A DNA stretch of 64,000 nucleotides from Bradyrhizobium sp. 200 (GCF_023100945.1 NZ_CP064689.1:4508001-4572000); one strand, 5' to 3'. Shown: positions 52,338 to 60,464, counted from the stretch's first letter. Program-made: numbers and translations. Notes: generated from the letters alone by a model not told the origin.

Positions 52338-52695
52338 AGTCTGGGCGGTTCTAGACGCTATTGCCGCACTGTCAGGAACAGGGCTCGCGCGACGCACTAA
52401 CCCCCAGATGTCCGAACCGGCAATTACGATGACAGTGCATTCAATTCCGGAAAGCCGGTAGCAAAGCCGCATGGTGCCCAACAGTGGGTGTCACCGTAAT
52501 GGCGTAATAGGAACGGCTCGACCGGCCTGCTCGTAGCTGACGACGGCGAAGGCGCGCGCGTCCAGTTGGTGCCCCATCGGCAGCGATCGAAGCCCGCGCG
52601 AGAGGCCGCATTTTCACGGATGGCGAATCGGTCTGGCTTGGCACGATATTCGCTTCGCAGTGCTCACATATTCTCTCGAATATCCGGAGCCTCCG
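52338..52695. other. Intergenic region with a sigma-54-like element
   Basis: No gene is supported in 52338-52695. TGGCACG (52639-52645), 4 bp, TCGCT (52650-52654) has the GG-N10-GC spacing of a sigma-54 promoter with one mismatch in the -12. It lies 42 bp before the small gene at 52696. Confidence 0.4.
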
Positions 52696-52830
52696 ATGAG
52701 CGAAGTCGTACGATTTGTTCCTAAAGCAGAGCTGGAACGGGCCCGCCTCATTCGCGAGGCCCGCATCATCTATGAGCATATCTTCCCGCCGGCCGATCAA
52801 GCCAGCAAGCATCCGGACCCGGACAAGTGA
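52696..52830 (+). CDS. Small hypothetical protein (44 residues)
   Basis: This short gene encodes a basic N-terminal helix with VPKAELERARLIREARIIYEHIFPP and a polar tail. I recall similar 40-50-residue proteins (MSEVVRFVPK-type) in Bradyrhizobium, which supports coding. GGAG lies 7 bp before the ATG. Function unknown. Confidence 0.7.
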   Translation: MSEVVRFVPKAELERARLIREARIIYEHIFPPADQASKHPDPDK

Positions 52831-52846
52831 GCAGGTCGTAAGCCCC

Positions 52847-52959
52847 ATAGGGCGGATTAGTTAGCCGACTTGTCCGCCGTAGCTCGAAGAGCGAAGGCGG
52901 AAGAAGGCGTAATCCGCCGCATCGTAACGGCGGATTACGCTGCGCTAATCCGCCCTACG
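52847..52959. repeat. Family-2 intergenic palindrome (compound)
   Basis: Two palindromic units (agggcggattag... and gcgtaatccgccgc...cggcggattacgctgcgctaatccgccct) stand in tandem immediately before the 3' end of the Bug gene. Confidence 0.75.
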
Positions 52960-52962
52960 CGC

Positions 52963-53949
52963 TTACTTCGCCAGCCCGAGCGACTTCAGCGCCTTGCCGT
53001 TGTCCTCGTTGTCCGCCTTCATGAACTCCGCGAAGCCGGCCGAATCCAGATAGATCATGTCGAAGCCCCGCCTGTTCATGAACTCCTTGAACTCCGCGCT
53101 GTCCCAGACCTTCTTGATCGCGCTCTCGTACTGCGTCGCAATCTCCTTCGGCAGGCCCTTGGGCGCCGCAAAGCCGCGCCACACGCCCTTGTGCCACTTG
53201 TGACCCGTCGCCTCCTCGGTGGTCGGCACATCGGGGAAGTTCGGCGCGCGGTTGGGTGAGAAGAACACGAGGCTGCGGATACGCCCCGCCTTGATCAGCG
53301 CCTCGGCTTCCGGCATCGAGCACGCGGCGAAGTCGATGCCGCCGGCGGCGAGATCGGTCAGCGCGGTCGCCGCGCCGGTGGACGGCACCCAGCGGATCGA
53401 GCCGGGCGAAACGCCGTCGGCCTGCATCAGCCCGGCGAGCGCGACATGCCAGCTTCCGCCCTGCCCCGTGCCTGAGGCCACCACCTTGTTCGGGTTCGCC
53501 TTGATATGCGCGAACAGCTCCTTGACGTTCTTGTAGGGCGAGTCCGCCTTGACGTGGATCGCGGCGGGGTCCTGGTTGACCAGCGCGATCGGCGTATACT
53601 TCTCAAAGGTGAGATCGGTGAGCCCCACCCAGTGCATCAGGTTGATCTCGAGCGTGATGAGACCGAACGTGTATCCGTCCGGCGCGGCGGTGGCGATCGC
53701 CTGATGGCCGACCACGCCCGACCCGCCCGTGCGGTTCACGACGTTCACCGGCTGCTTGAGATCGCGTTCCAGCATGTGGGCGATCTGGCGCGCGACCGCG
53801 TCGGTGCCGCCGCCGGCGGCCCACGGCACGATCAGCGTGATCGGCCGCTCCGGGAAGGCACCTTGCGCGTTTCCGGCGCCGAGCAGGCTTGCGGCCGCAA
53901 GCGCCGCAAGCGCAAAATTTCTGGTCAAATTTCTAACCTGGCGAAACAT
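52963..53949 (-). CDS. Bug/TctC-family periplasmic solute-binding protein
   Basis: This 328-residue exported protein has a signal peptide (about 1-30) and the tripartite tricarboxylate receptor fold: IVPWAAGGGTDAVARQ, VNRTGGSGVVGH and APDGYTFGLIT. The ATG at 53949 is preferred over a TTG 6 bp upstream because GGGGAGGG lies at the right distance. No transporter genes adjoin it. Its last 30 codons are duplicated at 50696-50787. Confidence 0.9.
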   Translation of the reverse strand: MFRQVRNLTRNFALAALAAASLLGAGNAQGAFPERPITLIVPWAAGGGTDAVARQIAHMLERDLKQPVNVVNRTGGSGVVGHQAIATAAPDGYTFGLITLEINLMHWVGLTDLTFEKYTPIALVNQDPAAIHVKADSPYKNVKELFAHIKANPNKVVASGTGQGGSWHVALAGLMQADGVSPGSIRWVPSTGAATALTDLAAGGIDFAACSMPEAEALIKAGRIRSLVFFSPNRAPNFPDVPTTEEATGHKWHKGVWRGFAAPKGLPKEIATQYESAIKKVWDSAEFKEFMNRRGFDMIYLDSAGFAEFMKADNEDNGKALKSLGLAK

Positions 53950-54098
53950 TCGCAAACCCTCCCCGCTTTGTTTTTGATGCGCCGGGTGAGATACCGCAGC
54001 GCCGCGCTTATGCGCTATTCGCCATTCGGGCGGCGGAGCGGGAACATGTCAAGGGGAAGCGCCGGCACATTGGCTAACGCATCCATGGAAGCAATGGG

Positions 54099-54124
54099 AA
54101 GGCCGCTCGAAAGAGTGGCCTTTT
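54099..54124 (+). terminator. Orphan hairpin terminator on the plus strand
   Basis: The stem ggccgctc (54101-54108) and gagtggcc (54113-54120) with a GAAA loop is followed by TTTT. No plus-strand gene ends upstream; it lies between divergent genes. Confidence 0.7.
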
Positions 54125-54159
54125 GATTATCGGCGAATGAGCTTAAGTTGGGCAACAAC

Positions 54160-54474
54160 ATGAGAACCATGCTGTCCAGACTGTTCAGGGTGATGAAATT
54201 TATCGTGCCCGCCCTCTATATCGCGGGAGCAATGGTTATCTGGCTGGCGTTTTCCAGATCGAACCCCGATGGCCTCGCCAATATTTGGATTGCAATCTAT
54301 ACATTTCCAATGGTCATGATCGGCACGTTTGTGCTGCAAGGCGAATTCCCATATCTGCCTGGCCGCTACTATGAAGCGCACGCGCTCTACTTCTGGCCAA
54401 GCGTTGCCCTTTTGGCTCTTGCATTATTTCTCATTTTTCATGGATTGCAGCGACTGGCTCGCAAGGTCGAATAG
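54160..54474 (+). CDS. Small membrane protein, three predicted helices
   Basis: This 104-residue protein has helices near 17-34, 46-63 and 78-97 with short loops and a basic C-terminal tail (RLARKVE). No family is recognised. The start ATG is preceded only by a weak ribosome-binding site. A TTG 12 bp upstream is in frame. Confidence 0.6.
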   Translation: MRTMLSRLFRVMKFIVPALYIAGAMVIWLAFSRSNPDGLANIWIAIYTFPMVMIGTFVLQGEFPYLPGRYYEAHALYFWPSVALLALALFLIFHGLQRLARKVE

Positions 54475-54536
54475 CGCGGCGAATTCCGCATTTGCGCTCT
54501 ACGGCCCTCTCCGAGGAGCGCATTCGCGCGACCCGC

Positions 54537-54844
54537 TTATCCGGGCTGCGCCCGCTGTTCCTGCAGGATCGGTGAACCGAGTTCATCGAAACGGAAGAGC
54601 TGAAAGATCCGCTGGCCGTTGAAGTCGAGGATCCTCAAATCATCCGTCTCGTGCAGATTGCTTTCGACGGCTTGAAAATGCCCGCCGTAGCGCTGCCTGG
54701 CGAGCGACAATGGGACCTCAAACGCGACGAACTTGCCGATGCCTTTTGCCTGAGCACCTCAAGGAGCTTCTGATCGGTCAAGGACTCGTGCGATGTGAGA
54801 ATGAGCAGCGGACCGCTCGCCGTCAGCAGCAAAAGCGATTTCAT
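54537..54844 (-). pseudogene. Conserved hypothetical gene with a 1-bp frameshift
   Basis: The gene starts MKSLLLLTASGPLLILTSHESLTD. At about 54750 the frame shifts: the next coding frame reads GIGKFVAFEVPLSLARQRYGG, then HFQAVESNLHETDDLRILDFNG and RIFQLFRFDELG, stopping at 54537. I know proteins of this sequence type from Bradyrhizobium and relatives. One missing base near the AGGCAAAAG run explains the break. Restored it would be about 100 residues. Confidence 0.8.
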
Positions 54845-54925
54845 CGGATACTCCTTCGCGGTTGGGCAGAACTCACCCGTCCTGTGCAGTTTAGCGCGCA
54901 GGGTGGATCAGCGAGCGCGCCCGAG

Positions 54926-54955
54926 CAAAAAAGCCCGGCTCAAGGCCGGGCTTTT
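54926..54955. terminator. Rho-independent terminator between the hypothetical gene and the SH3 gene
   Basis: Stem agcccggc (54932-54939) and gccgggct (54945-54952) with A5 on one side and T4 on the other. It ends the minus-strand SH3 gene. Confidence 0.85.
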
Positions 54956-54961
54956 CGTTCA

Positions 54962-55993
54962 CTAGCGCTTGTCCTGACCGTGGCCTCCGCCGCCGCGCGG
55001 GGCGGCGTTGATGTGCGGCGCGCCGCCGCCCTGCGGCGCCGCGGGCGCTGCTGAGCGCGGGGCGGCCGGGGCCGGCGTCTGCTGCGCGCGTGCGCTCATC
55101 GGCGGGCCACCGCCACCGCGCGCCGCATTGGGCTGCGTCATGCGGGGCGCGGCACGCTCGATCCGCGGCGCAGCCGCACGCGGTTCGTCATGACCGCGGG
55201 CCATGACCGGCGGCGTCTGCGTGCGGGCGCGGGCCATAGGCTGCGCGCGCACGGGCTGCTCGCGCACGGCCGCTCTTGCATTCTCTCTTGCGTTCTCGCG
55301 CGTCATGCGGGACTGCACCGCCGCGCGTTCGCGCCCTTCGCGCGCGCTACGCGTAGCAATGTCTTTCTCCCGCGTCACGCGCTCCGTCACGCCGGCGCGT
55401 GTCCGCTCGGTCACACCAGCGCGCGTCCGTTCCTCGACACGGGCACGCGATCTCTCCTCGACACCCACACGTTCCTTTGCACGCTCGTTTGCGCGCGCCT
55501 TTGCCTCGGGGAGCGCAGCGTCGCGCGCTGCCGCCGCGCGGCCGATCCGGGCCGCCGAGCGGTCGATCGTGAGCCGCGTCGCGAAACGCTCATGCGATTG
55601 CCAGTAGCCGCCCCAGTGGGCGCGGCGGTGATACCAGGGACGTCCCGCATAGTGGCTCGACCAGTACGAGGTCAGCACGAACGGCACGACTGGAACGTCG
55701 ATCTCGTCGACATAGTCGGGCAAATAGACGTAGCGGTTGCGGTGGAGATATTCGAGATATCGCGACGACACCCAGCCACGATCATCCGACCAACTCACAT
55801 CGCACCAGGCCTTGCCTCTGAAGCACCCGTGGATGTTGACACGCTCGCCGCCGGGAATGCGGTCGACCGTCGGAAAGCCTTCACCGGGCCCTGCCTTCAG
55901 GCTGACCGTGGTGGTAACGATGCCCGGCGCCGCCAATGCGGCGGTCGGCATCAGCAGCATGGCTGCTGCGATAAACAATCCTCTCAGTTTCAT
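54962..55993 (-). CDS. Exported SH3-domain protein with Arg/Glu-rich tail
   Basis: This 343-residue protein has a signal peptide (about 1-21), a bacterial SH3-type domain (about 25-85: TVSLKAGPGEGFPTVDRIPGG, WCDVSWSDDRGWVSSRYLEYL), and a linker with WYHRRAHWGGYW. A long tail rich in Arg, Ala and Glu contains ERTRAGVTERTRAGVTER repeats, and a Pro/Gly/Ala-rich end follows. SH3 domains of this kind often bind peptidoglycan or glycans. A perfect EcfG promoter match lies just upstream. Confidence 0.85.
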   Translation of the reverse strand: MKLRGLFIAAAMLLMPTAALAAPGIVTTTVSLKAGPGEGFPTVDRIPGGERVNIHGCFRGKAWCDVSWSDDRGWVSSRYLEYLHRNRYVYLPDYVDEIDVPVVPFVLTSYWSSHYAGRPWYHRRAHWGGYWQSHERFATRLTIDRSAARIGRAAAARDAALPEAKARANERAKERVGVEERSRARVEERTRAGVTERTRAGVTERVTREKDIATRSAREGRERAAVQSRMTRENARENARAAVREQPVRAQPMARARTQTPPVMARGHDEPRAAAPRIERAAPRMTQPNAARGGGGPPMSARAQQTPAPAAPRSAAPAAPQGGGAPHINAAPRGGGGHGQDKR

Positions 55994-56017
55994 GGTGCGT
56001 TCCTCCTCTTGAGTTGG

Positions 56018-56042
56018 AACGCCGTAGCGAAACAGGCGTTCC
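56018..56042 (-). promoter_or_regulatory. EcfG-type promoter for the SH3 protein
   Basis: On the minus strand GGAAC (56042-56038), 16 bp, CGTT (56021-56018) is an exact consensus match, 25 bp upstream of the start codon. Confidence 0.8.
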
Positions 56043-56229
56043 CTAAAGGAGTGGTCGCGTTATCAGAAGGATGCAGGCGTCTCGCAGGCGCGAGACGCGG
56101 CGTTCTCGTTTGTCATTCCGGGATGCATCCGCTGATTTGCTCTGCGCGCAAGTCAAATCTTGCCGCGCAACATGCGGCAAAACAACACGACGGGCAAATC
56201 ACCTAAAACCTGTCGAGCCCCCTTTGCAA

Positions 56230-56690
56230 AAATATTCCGCTTTCGTTGTCGGGCAAATCAGTGGTTTGAATCCGCCCGTCTCACCCGATGAGAGGGGCGT
56301 GCGCACGTCACGAACGCGCGGTGAGATGCGGTGGACGCGAAAGGCGCGCGAGACGCGCGCGCCCGACGCGTACGGCGAAGTCGCGTGGTTCGGGCGCCGC
56401 GGTGCTGGCGCTAAGCCCAAGAGATGCGAAGCTTCTCGGGGGCGACGGAGGCAAAAGAGCCGTTCTCCGGGAAGAGCGCGAAGTAAGCCGTAAAGCCACT
56501 GCGCAGGGAAGGCCGGGATGCTCCGCCTGTACCTGTATGCTCGTGTGCGCTTTTGCCATGTGCACTGGCACGCGAGACCGCGGGTGCAGCAAGCACCCGG
56601 TCTTCCCTGCGCCCTCCACTTTCGAAGAGGGCAAGCGAAGATGCAAACCTCGGGCGGAATGCGCCGCGAGATCGCGGAGGTGCGTCAGCC
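56230..56690. repeat. Long Bradyrhizobium-type dispersed repeat
   Basis: About 460 bp with many overlapping open frames in several phases but no ribosome-binding sites. I recognise its tail (cgcagggaaggccggg, cacccggtcttccctgcgccctc, tttcgaagagggc) as a multicopy sequence in Bradyrhizobium. It contains inverted pairs such as gcagggaaggccggg with its complement downstream. Function unknown. 56043-56229 and 56771-56957 on either side hold no supported gene. Confidence 0.65.
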
Positions 56691-56691
56691 C

Positions 56692-56770
56692 GTAGCCCGG
56701 ATGGAGCGCAGCGCAATCCGGGAGCTCTCTAACACCGCCCCGGATTGCGCTGCGCTCCATCCGGGCTACG
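56692..56770. repeat. REP-type bipartite palindrome
   Basis: Nearly perfect: gtagcccggatggagcgcagcgc and gcgctgcgctccatccgggctac with an aacaccgcccc loop. It directly adjoins the long repeat. Confidence 0.85.
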
Positions 56771-56957
56771 CTCGCCTTGATTGTGTAACGACACTACTTC
56801 GCTGTTTTGGCGCCAGGCCCTCAGACGCCTGGTGTGGCAGCCGGCACACACTCTCGGTGCTAAGCGCGTCGTCGCTCGCGAAAGAGCCGCACTGTTCACA
56901 GACTTGCCGCAAATGCGTGTGGAGCATTCATGGGGACAATTAGTTGAGTATCAATCC

Positions 56958-57569
56958 ATGCGTTTGTCAGTTCTATCGACCGCCGTCGCCGAGCGCGCCG
57001 GCGTGCTGTGTTGTGTCTTGTTTATGGTGATAAGCGCTCAGGCGCTCGCGCAGACGTCGGCCACGGACAATCCGAGCCCGACCGCAGCGCAGCCTTCGGA
57101 GCCGGCGCAGGAAAAGCCTGCGGCCGCTGCCGAAGAGAAGCCGCCTGCCGCGGACGACAAGCCCGCCACCGCCGAGCAGAAGCCAGCACCCGCGGCGGAG
57201 AAATCAGCCCCCGCGGAGGAGAAACCAGCAATCGCGCAGGACAAGCCCGCGGCGGCGGAAGAAAAGTCGGCTGCCACGGACGATAAACCTGCCATCGTCG
57301 AGCAGAAGCCGGCCCCTGCCGAGGAAAAGCCAGCGGTTGCGCACGCGAAGCCCGCCGTGAAGCAGAAATCTGTCGCCCGGCGATCAGAAAACGCTGTCCG
57401 CAGCAAAGTGGCAGAGCGCAGTAAATCGGTGCAACCGGCCAAGGCAGCCAAGACAGCCCACAAGCCGCGCGAGCGGACCTTGGTCATGCTCTGCACCCGT
57501 TTCCGCACCTACAATCCGTCGTCCGGGACTTACCGGGGCTACGACGGCCAGACGCACTCTTGCCGATAG
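56958..57569 (+). CDS. Exported Pro/Ala/Lys/Glu-rich BA14K-family protein
   Basis: This 203-residue protein has a signal peptide (about 1-32) and a region of about 85 residues made of EEKPA, DDKPA and EQKPA repeats. A basic linker (VKQKSVARRSENAVRSKV) and a C-terminal BA14K domain (MLCTRFRTYNPSSGTYRGYDG) follow. The low-complexity region is likely flexible and may span the cell wall. It is the second BA14K protein in the window. Confidence 0.85.
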   Translation: MRLSVLSTAVAERAGVLCCVLFMVISAQALAQTSATDNPSPTAAQPSEPAQEKPAAAAEEKPPAADDKPATAEQKPAPAAEKSAPAEEKPAIAQDKPAAAEEKSAATDDKPAIVEQKPAPAEEKPAVAHAKPAVKQKSVARRSENAVRSKVAERSKSVQPAKAAKTAHKPRERTLVMLCTRFRTYNPSSGTYRGYDGQTHSCR

Positions 57570-57571
57570 AG

Positions 57572-58543
57572 TCATTCCATCATCGGCCGGCCGATCCAAA
57601 GCCGGTTGAGCCAGCGCACGGCGAGGTCCGGCTGCTTGTCGCCCTGCAAGCGCGCCAGCGCTTCCTGATAAGGACCCACCGCGCGCAGGCGCATGGGAAG
57701 GCGGGGATAGATGCGCCGGATCCACGCCAGTGCCCGGTTCATGCTGCGCTGGTCGCGTTCGCCGAACTCAAATCCGAATTCCCGGGCCAGCCGCTCCGGC
57801 AGCAAATGGGCCGTCAGCGCGCGATACCATCTGGGCACGCGCAGTCCTGTGGCGCGCCCAGAAAAGATTTGCTCCGCGATGTCGCGGGCGGCGGGGCTGA
57901 CCGCGAGACTATCCGAGCGCGACATCGCCTCCGTGTAAGCGGTGAACGACGTCCAGTCCGCAGGCAGGTCGGCCGGTCGAATGCCGAATAGCGCCGCGTA
58001 CAGCTTGGCCTCGGCCCAGTATTGTTCGCGCTCGCTGTTCGTGAGTGCCGGCAGGACAAGATCATGCGTCTGCAAGGCGGTCTCCACCAGCGTGGCATGA
58101 ACCCAGCGCAGCGCGGAAACCTCATTGGCGCTGTAGCTCGAGCCAGCTTCGAAGCGGCCCGCCGCCTGTGGCAATATTCCCGTCACCGCGGCGTGACGCC
58201 GATGCAGCCGGCGGCTTGCGGCCAGCGCCTGATCGAGCGTGCCGAATACCATCGTGAACGTGATGTTGAATGTCCGGTGAAACCGGCCAACCGGATCGGC
58301 AAAGGTCCTGGAATGCTCCGATATGGCGGCAGCGACCCAGGGGTGCGCCAACTGCAGCAACAGCGCCCGCCCCGCGCCAAGGAAAATCGCTGCCTCGCGA
58401 TCGACCCGCCAGGTCAGGGAATCCGGGCCGAAGAGACCCTCGATCGGTCCGGCCGCCGCCGCGCGAACGGCGTCGAGACTGTTTTCGAAATCATCCGCGG
58501 ACAACAACAACGGCACGTCCTCAAGCGGAACCGCCTGCCTCAC
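57572..58543 (-). CDS. DUF2236/MpaB-family oxygenase-like protein
   Basis: This 323-residue protein matches DUF2236 (MpaB/latex-clearing protein catalytic fold): GLFGPDSLTWRVDREAAIF, LLLQLAHPWVAAAI with heme-ligand-like His, HRTFNITFTMVFG, and VHATLVETALQTHD. Members are heme-containing oxygenases or of unknown function. The GTG start overlaps the stop of the upstream Bug gene as GTGA, so translation is coupled. Confidence 0.85.
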   Translation of the reverse strand: MRQAVPLEDVPLLLSADDFENSLDAVRAAAAGPIEGLFGPDSLTWRVDREAAIFLGAGRALLLQLAHPWVAAAISEHSRTFADPVGRFHRTFNITFTMVFGTLDQALAASRRLHRRHAAVTGILPQAAGRFEAGSSYSANEVSALRWVHATLVETALQTHDLVLPALTNSEREQYWAEAKLYAALFGIRPADLPADWTSFTAYTEAMSRSDSLAVSPAARDIAEQIFSGRATGLRVPRWYRALTAHLLPERLAREFGFEFGERDQRSMNRALAWIRRIYPRLPMRLRAVGPYQEALARLQGDKQPDLAVRWLNRLWIGRPMME

Positions 58544-59538
58544 CCGCCCTCCGGCTTGATTCCGGCCGCCTTCATGATCGGCAACAGCCGGCCTTCCTCG
58601 CTGTCGCGATAGGCTGATATCTCCTGCGACGTGGTCGGCCAGGTGGTGGCCCCTAAGTCGGCGTAGCGCTGCTTCAGCCAGGGGTCGTTCAGCGCCTTTG
58701 CAGTGAGCGCGTTGATCTGCGCGACGAGATCGGGCGGCATGTTGGCGGGGCCGATCAGCGCGGTCCATGAGGTCATCTCGTAGCCGGGCAGCAGTTCGGC
58801 CATCGCGGGCACGTCGGGAAGCTCCGCGATCCGTTTCTTCGCGGTGACCGCGACCGGCCTGATCGCGCCGGAGCGCACGCTCGGCAGCGAGCCCGGCAGG
58901 TTGTCGAACAACAGATCGACATTGCCGCCAAGCAGGTCGTTCAGCGCCGGCGCGGCGCCGCGATAAGGCACGTGGCGGACCTGGACACCGGCCATGCTGT
59001 TCATCATCTCGCCGGAGAGATGCAGCGTGGTGCCGAAGCCGGCGGAGGCGTAGGTGTATTTGCCCGGCTCCTTCTTGAACGCCGCGAGCAACTCCTTGAT
59101 GTCAGCGGAGAACAGGTCCTTCTTCGCGGTCAGGATGTTCGGCAATTGCCACATGCCGGAGATGAAAGTGAAATCCTCGCGCGGACGATATGGCAGCCTG
59201 GCGTAGCTGCCGATCGCGAGCACGTTGGAGGCGATGCCGCCGAGCCCGACCGTGTAGCCGTCCGGCGGCGATTTTGCGATCGCATCCGCGCCCAGCACGC
59301 CGCCGGCGCCGGCCTTGTTCTCGACCACGAAGGACTGCCCGGACAATTCGCTCATCTTCTGGCAGAGCACCCGCGAGAGCGTGTCGGTAGCGCCGCCGGC
59401 CGGAAAGCCGTTGACGTATTTCACCTGCCGGATCGGCCAGGTCTCTGCCGCGCGACTGAGGCGGGGCACGAGCCATGGCGCAGCGATCGAAGCGCCAATG
59501 GTCGCAAGCACGTGACGGCGGTTCACAGACGACGGCAT
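58540..59538 (-). CDS. Bug/TctC-family solute-binding protein with Tat-like signal
   Basis: This 332-residue protein has a signal with NRRHVLA (about 6-12) that fits the twin-arginine route. The receptor fold follows: VNGFPAGGATDTLSR, VENKAGAGGVLGAD, and PPDGYTVGLGG. GGGAGGAATC lies before the ATG at 59538. It overlaps the DUF2236 gene. No TctAB genes are nearby, so the protein may act as a sensor or carrier for the oxygenase's substrate. Confidence 0.9.
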   Translation of the reverse strand: MPSSVNRRHVLATIGASIAAPWLVPRLSRAAETWPIRQVKYVNGFPAGGATDTLSRVLCQKMSELSGQSFVVENKAGAGGVLGADAIAKSPPDGYTVGLGGIASNVLAIGSYARLPYRPREDFTFISGMWQLPNILTAKKDLFSADIKELLAAFKKEPGKYTYASAGFGTTLHLSGEMMNSMAGVQVRHVPYRGAAPALNDLLGGNVDLLFDNLPGSLPSVRSGAIRPVAVTAKKRIAELPDVPAMAELLPGYEMTSWTALIGPANMPPDLVAQINALTAKALNDPWLKQRYADLGATTWPTTSQEISAYRDSEEGRLLPIMKAAGIKPEGG

Positions 59539-59666
59539 CGATTCCTCCCTCAAGGCGAGTGCGTTGCGTCGACAGCTTTTCGCTGTTCTTGGTGTGCGCG
59601 TTCCGCTGACAGCTTACGGGCTGCAATCGATGCTGGAAAGCCCGTCCATCCAGGAGCCCTCCCTCT

Positions 59667-59744
59667 GTAGTCCGGATGAGCGCAGCGACGTCCGGGACCA
59701 CTCCAACACCGCCCCGGATATCGCTAACGCTCATCCGGGCTACG
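59667..59744. repeat. REP-type bipartite palindrome
   Basis: gtagtccggatgagcgcagcg and cgctaacgctcatccgggctac with the shared aacaccgcccc loop. A partial related unit lies at 60660-60682 (cccggatgagcgcag). Confidence 0.82.
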
Positions 59745-59750
59745 CTCGCT

Positions 59751-60464
59751 CTATCGGCGTGCGCCGGGCGGCTTGAGTGCCCCCTTCTTCCACAGTCGAA
59801 ATCCGCCCTCGAACGCGTTGGTGTTGGCGCCGACGCGGACGTTGCGCGGCAGGTTGTCCATCTTGTCGGCGTTTCCGCCGCCCAGCATGACGTAATCCGG
59901 CTCCAGTGCTGCGAGCAGACGCTTCAGGACGTCATCGACCGCGCGTTGCCATTTCTTCCTGCCAACACGCCTGAGGGCTGCGGCGCCGACGCATTGCTCG
60001 AACGTCTTGCCGTTGCGGTACGGCAGGTGCGCTAGCTCCATCGGTTCCAGAATGCCATCCACGATCATCGCGGAGCCAAGACCCGTTCCCAGGCCCAGGA
60101 ACAGCATCCGGCCGCCCTGGTAGCTGCCGATCGCCTGCATCAGCGCATCGTTGACGACCTTCGTCGGGCAGCCGAAGGCCTTTTCGAAATTGAAACCGGC
60201 CCACCCGAGACCGAGATTGTGAGGCTCCGACAAGGGCCGGTTGTTGACCACAGGTCCCGGATATCCGATCGAGACGACGTCATAGGACCAGTCTTTCGTC
60301 AGCGCCTTGATCTGCCTTACCATCACTTTCGCGGAAAGGTCGGGACCGGACGCAAACGCGCGCCTGGTTCGCTCCCTGCTGGTCATGACCTTCACGCGCG
60401 AACCACCGATGTCGATCACGAGAACCGTATGCCGCGATGCCCGCTTGCCGGTTTTCTTCGCCAT
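59751..60464 (-). CDS. ROK-family sugar kinase, polyphosphate glucokinase-like
   Basis: This 237-residue protein opens with VLVIDIGGSRVKV, the phosphate-binding loop of ROK kinases. GYPGPV, VNDALMQAIG, LGLGTGLGSAMIVDG, and LEPDYVMLGGGN follow. Size and GTGLGSAMI resemble the polyphosphate glucokinase branch, which can use polyphosphate or ATP. The usual ROK zinc motif is not seen. It is flanked by a REP repeat and a gene-free stretch. Confidence 0.85.
   Translation of the reverse strand: MAKKTGKRASRHTVLVIDIGGSRVKVMTSRERTRRAFASGPDLSAKVMVRQIKALTKDWSYDVVSIGYPGPVVNNRPLSEPHNLGLGWAGFNFEKAFGCPTKVVNDALMQAIGSYQGGRMLFLGLGTGLGSAMIVDGILEPMELAHLPYRNGKTFEQCVGAAALRRVGRKKWQRAVDDVLKRLLAALEPDYVMLGGGNADKMDNLPRNVRVGANTNAFEGGFRLWKKGALKPPGARR

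Noticed and set aside
56288..56695. 135-codon open frame in the long repeat
   Set aside because: Several frames are open at once across the repeat and none has a ribosome-binding site; this is the kind of spurious gene often called in such repeats.
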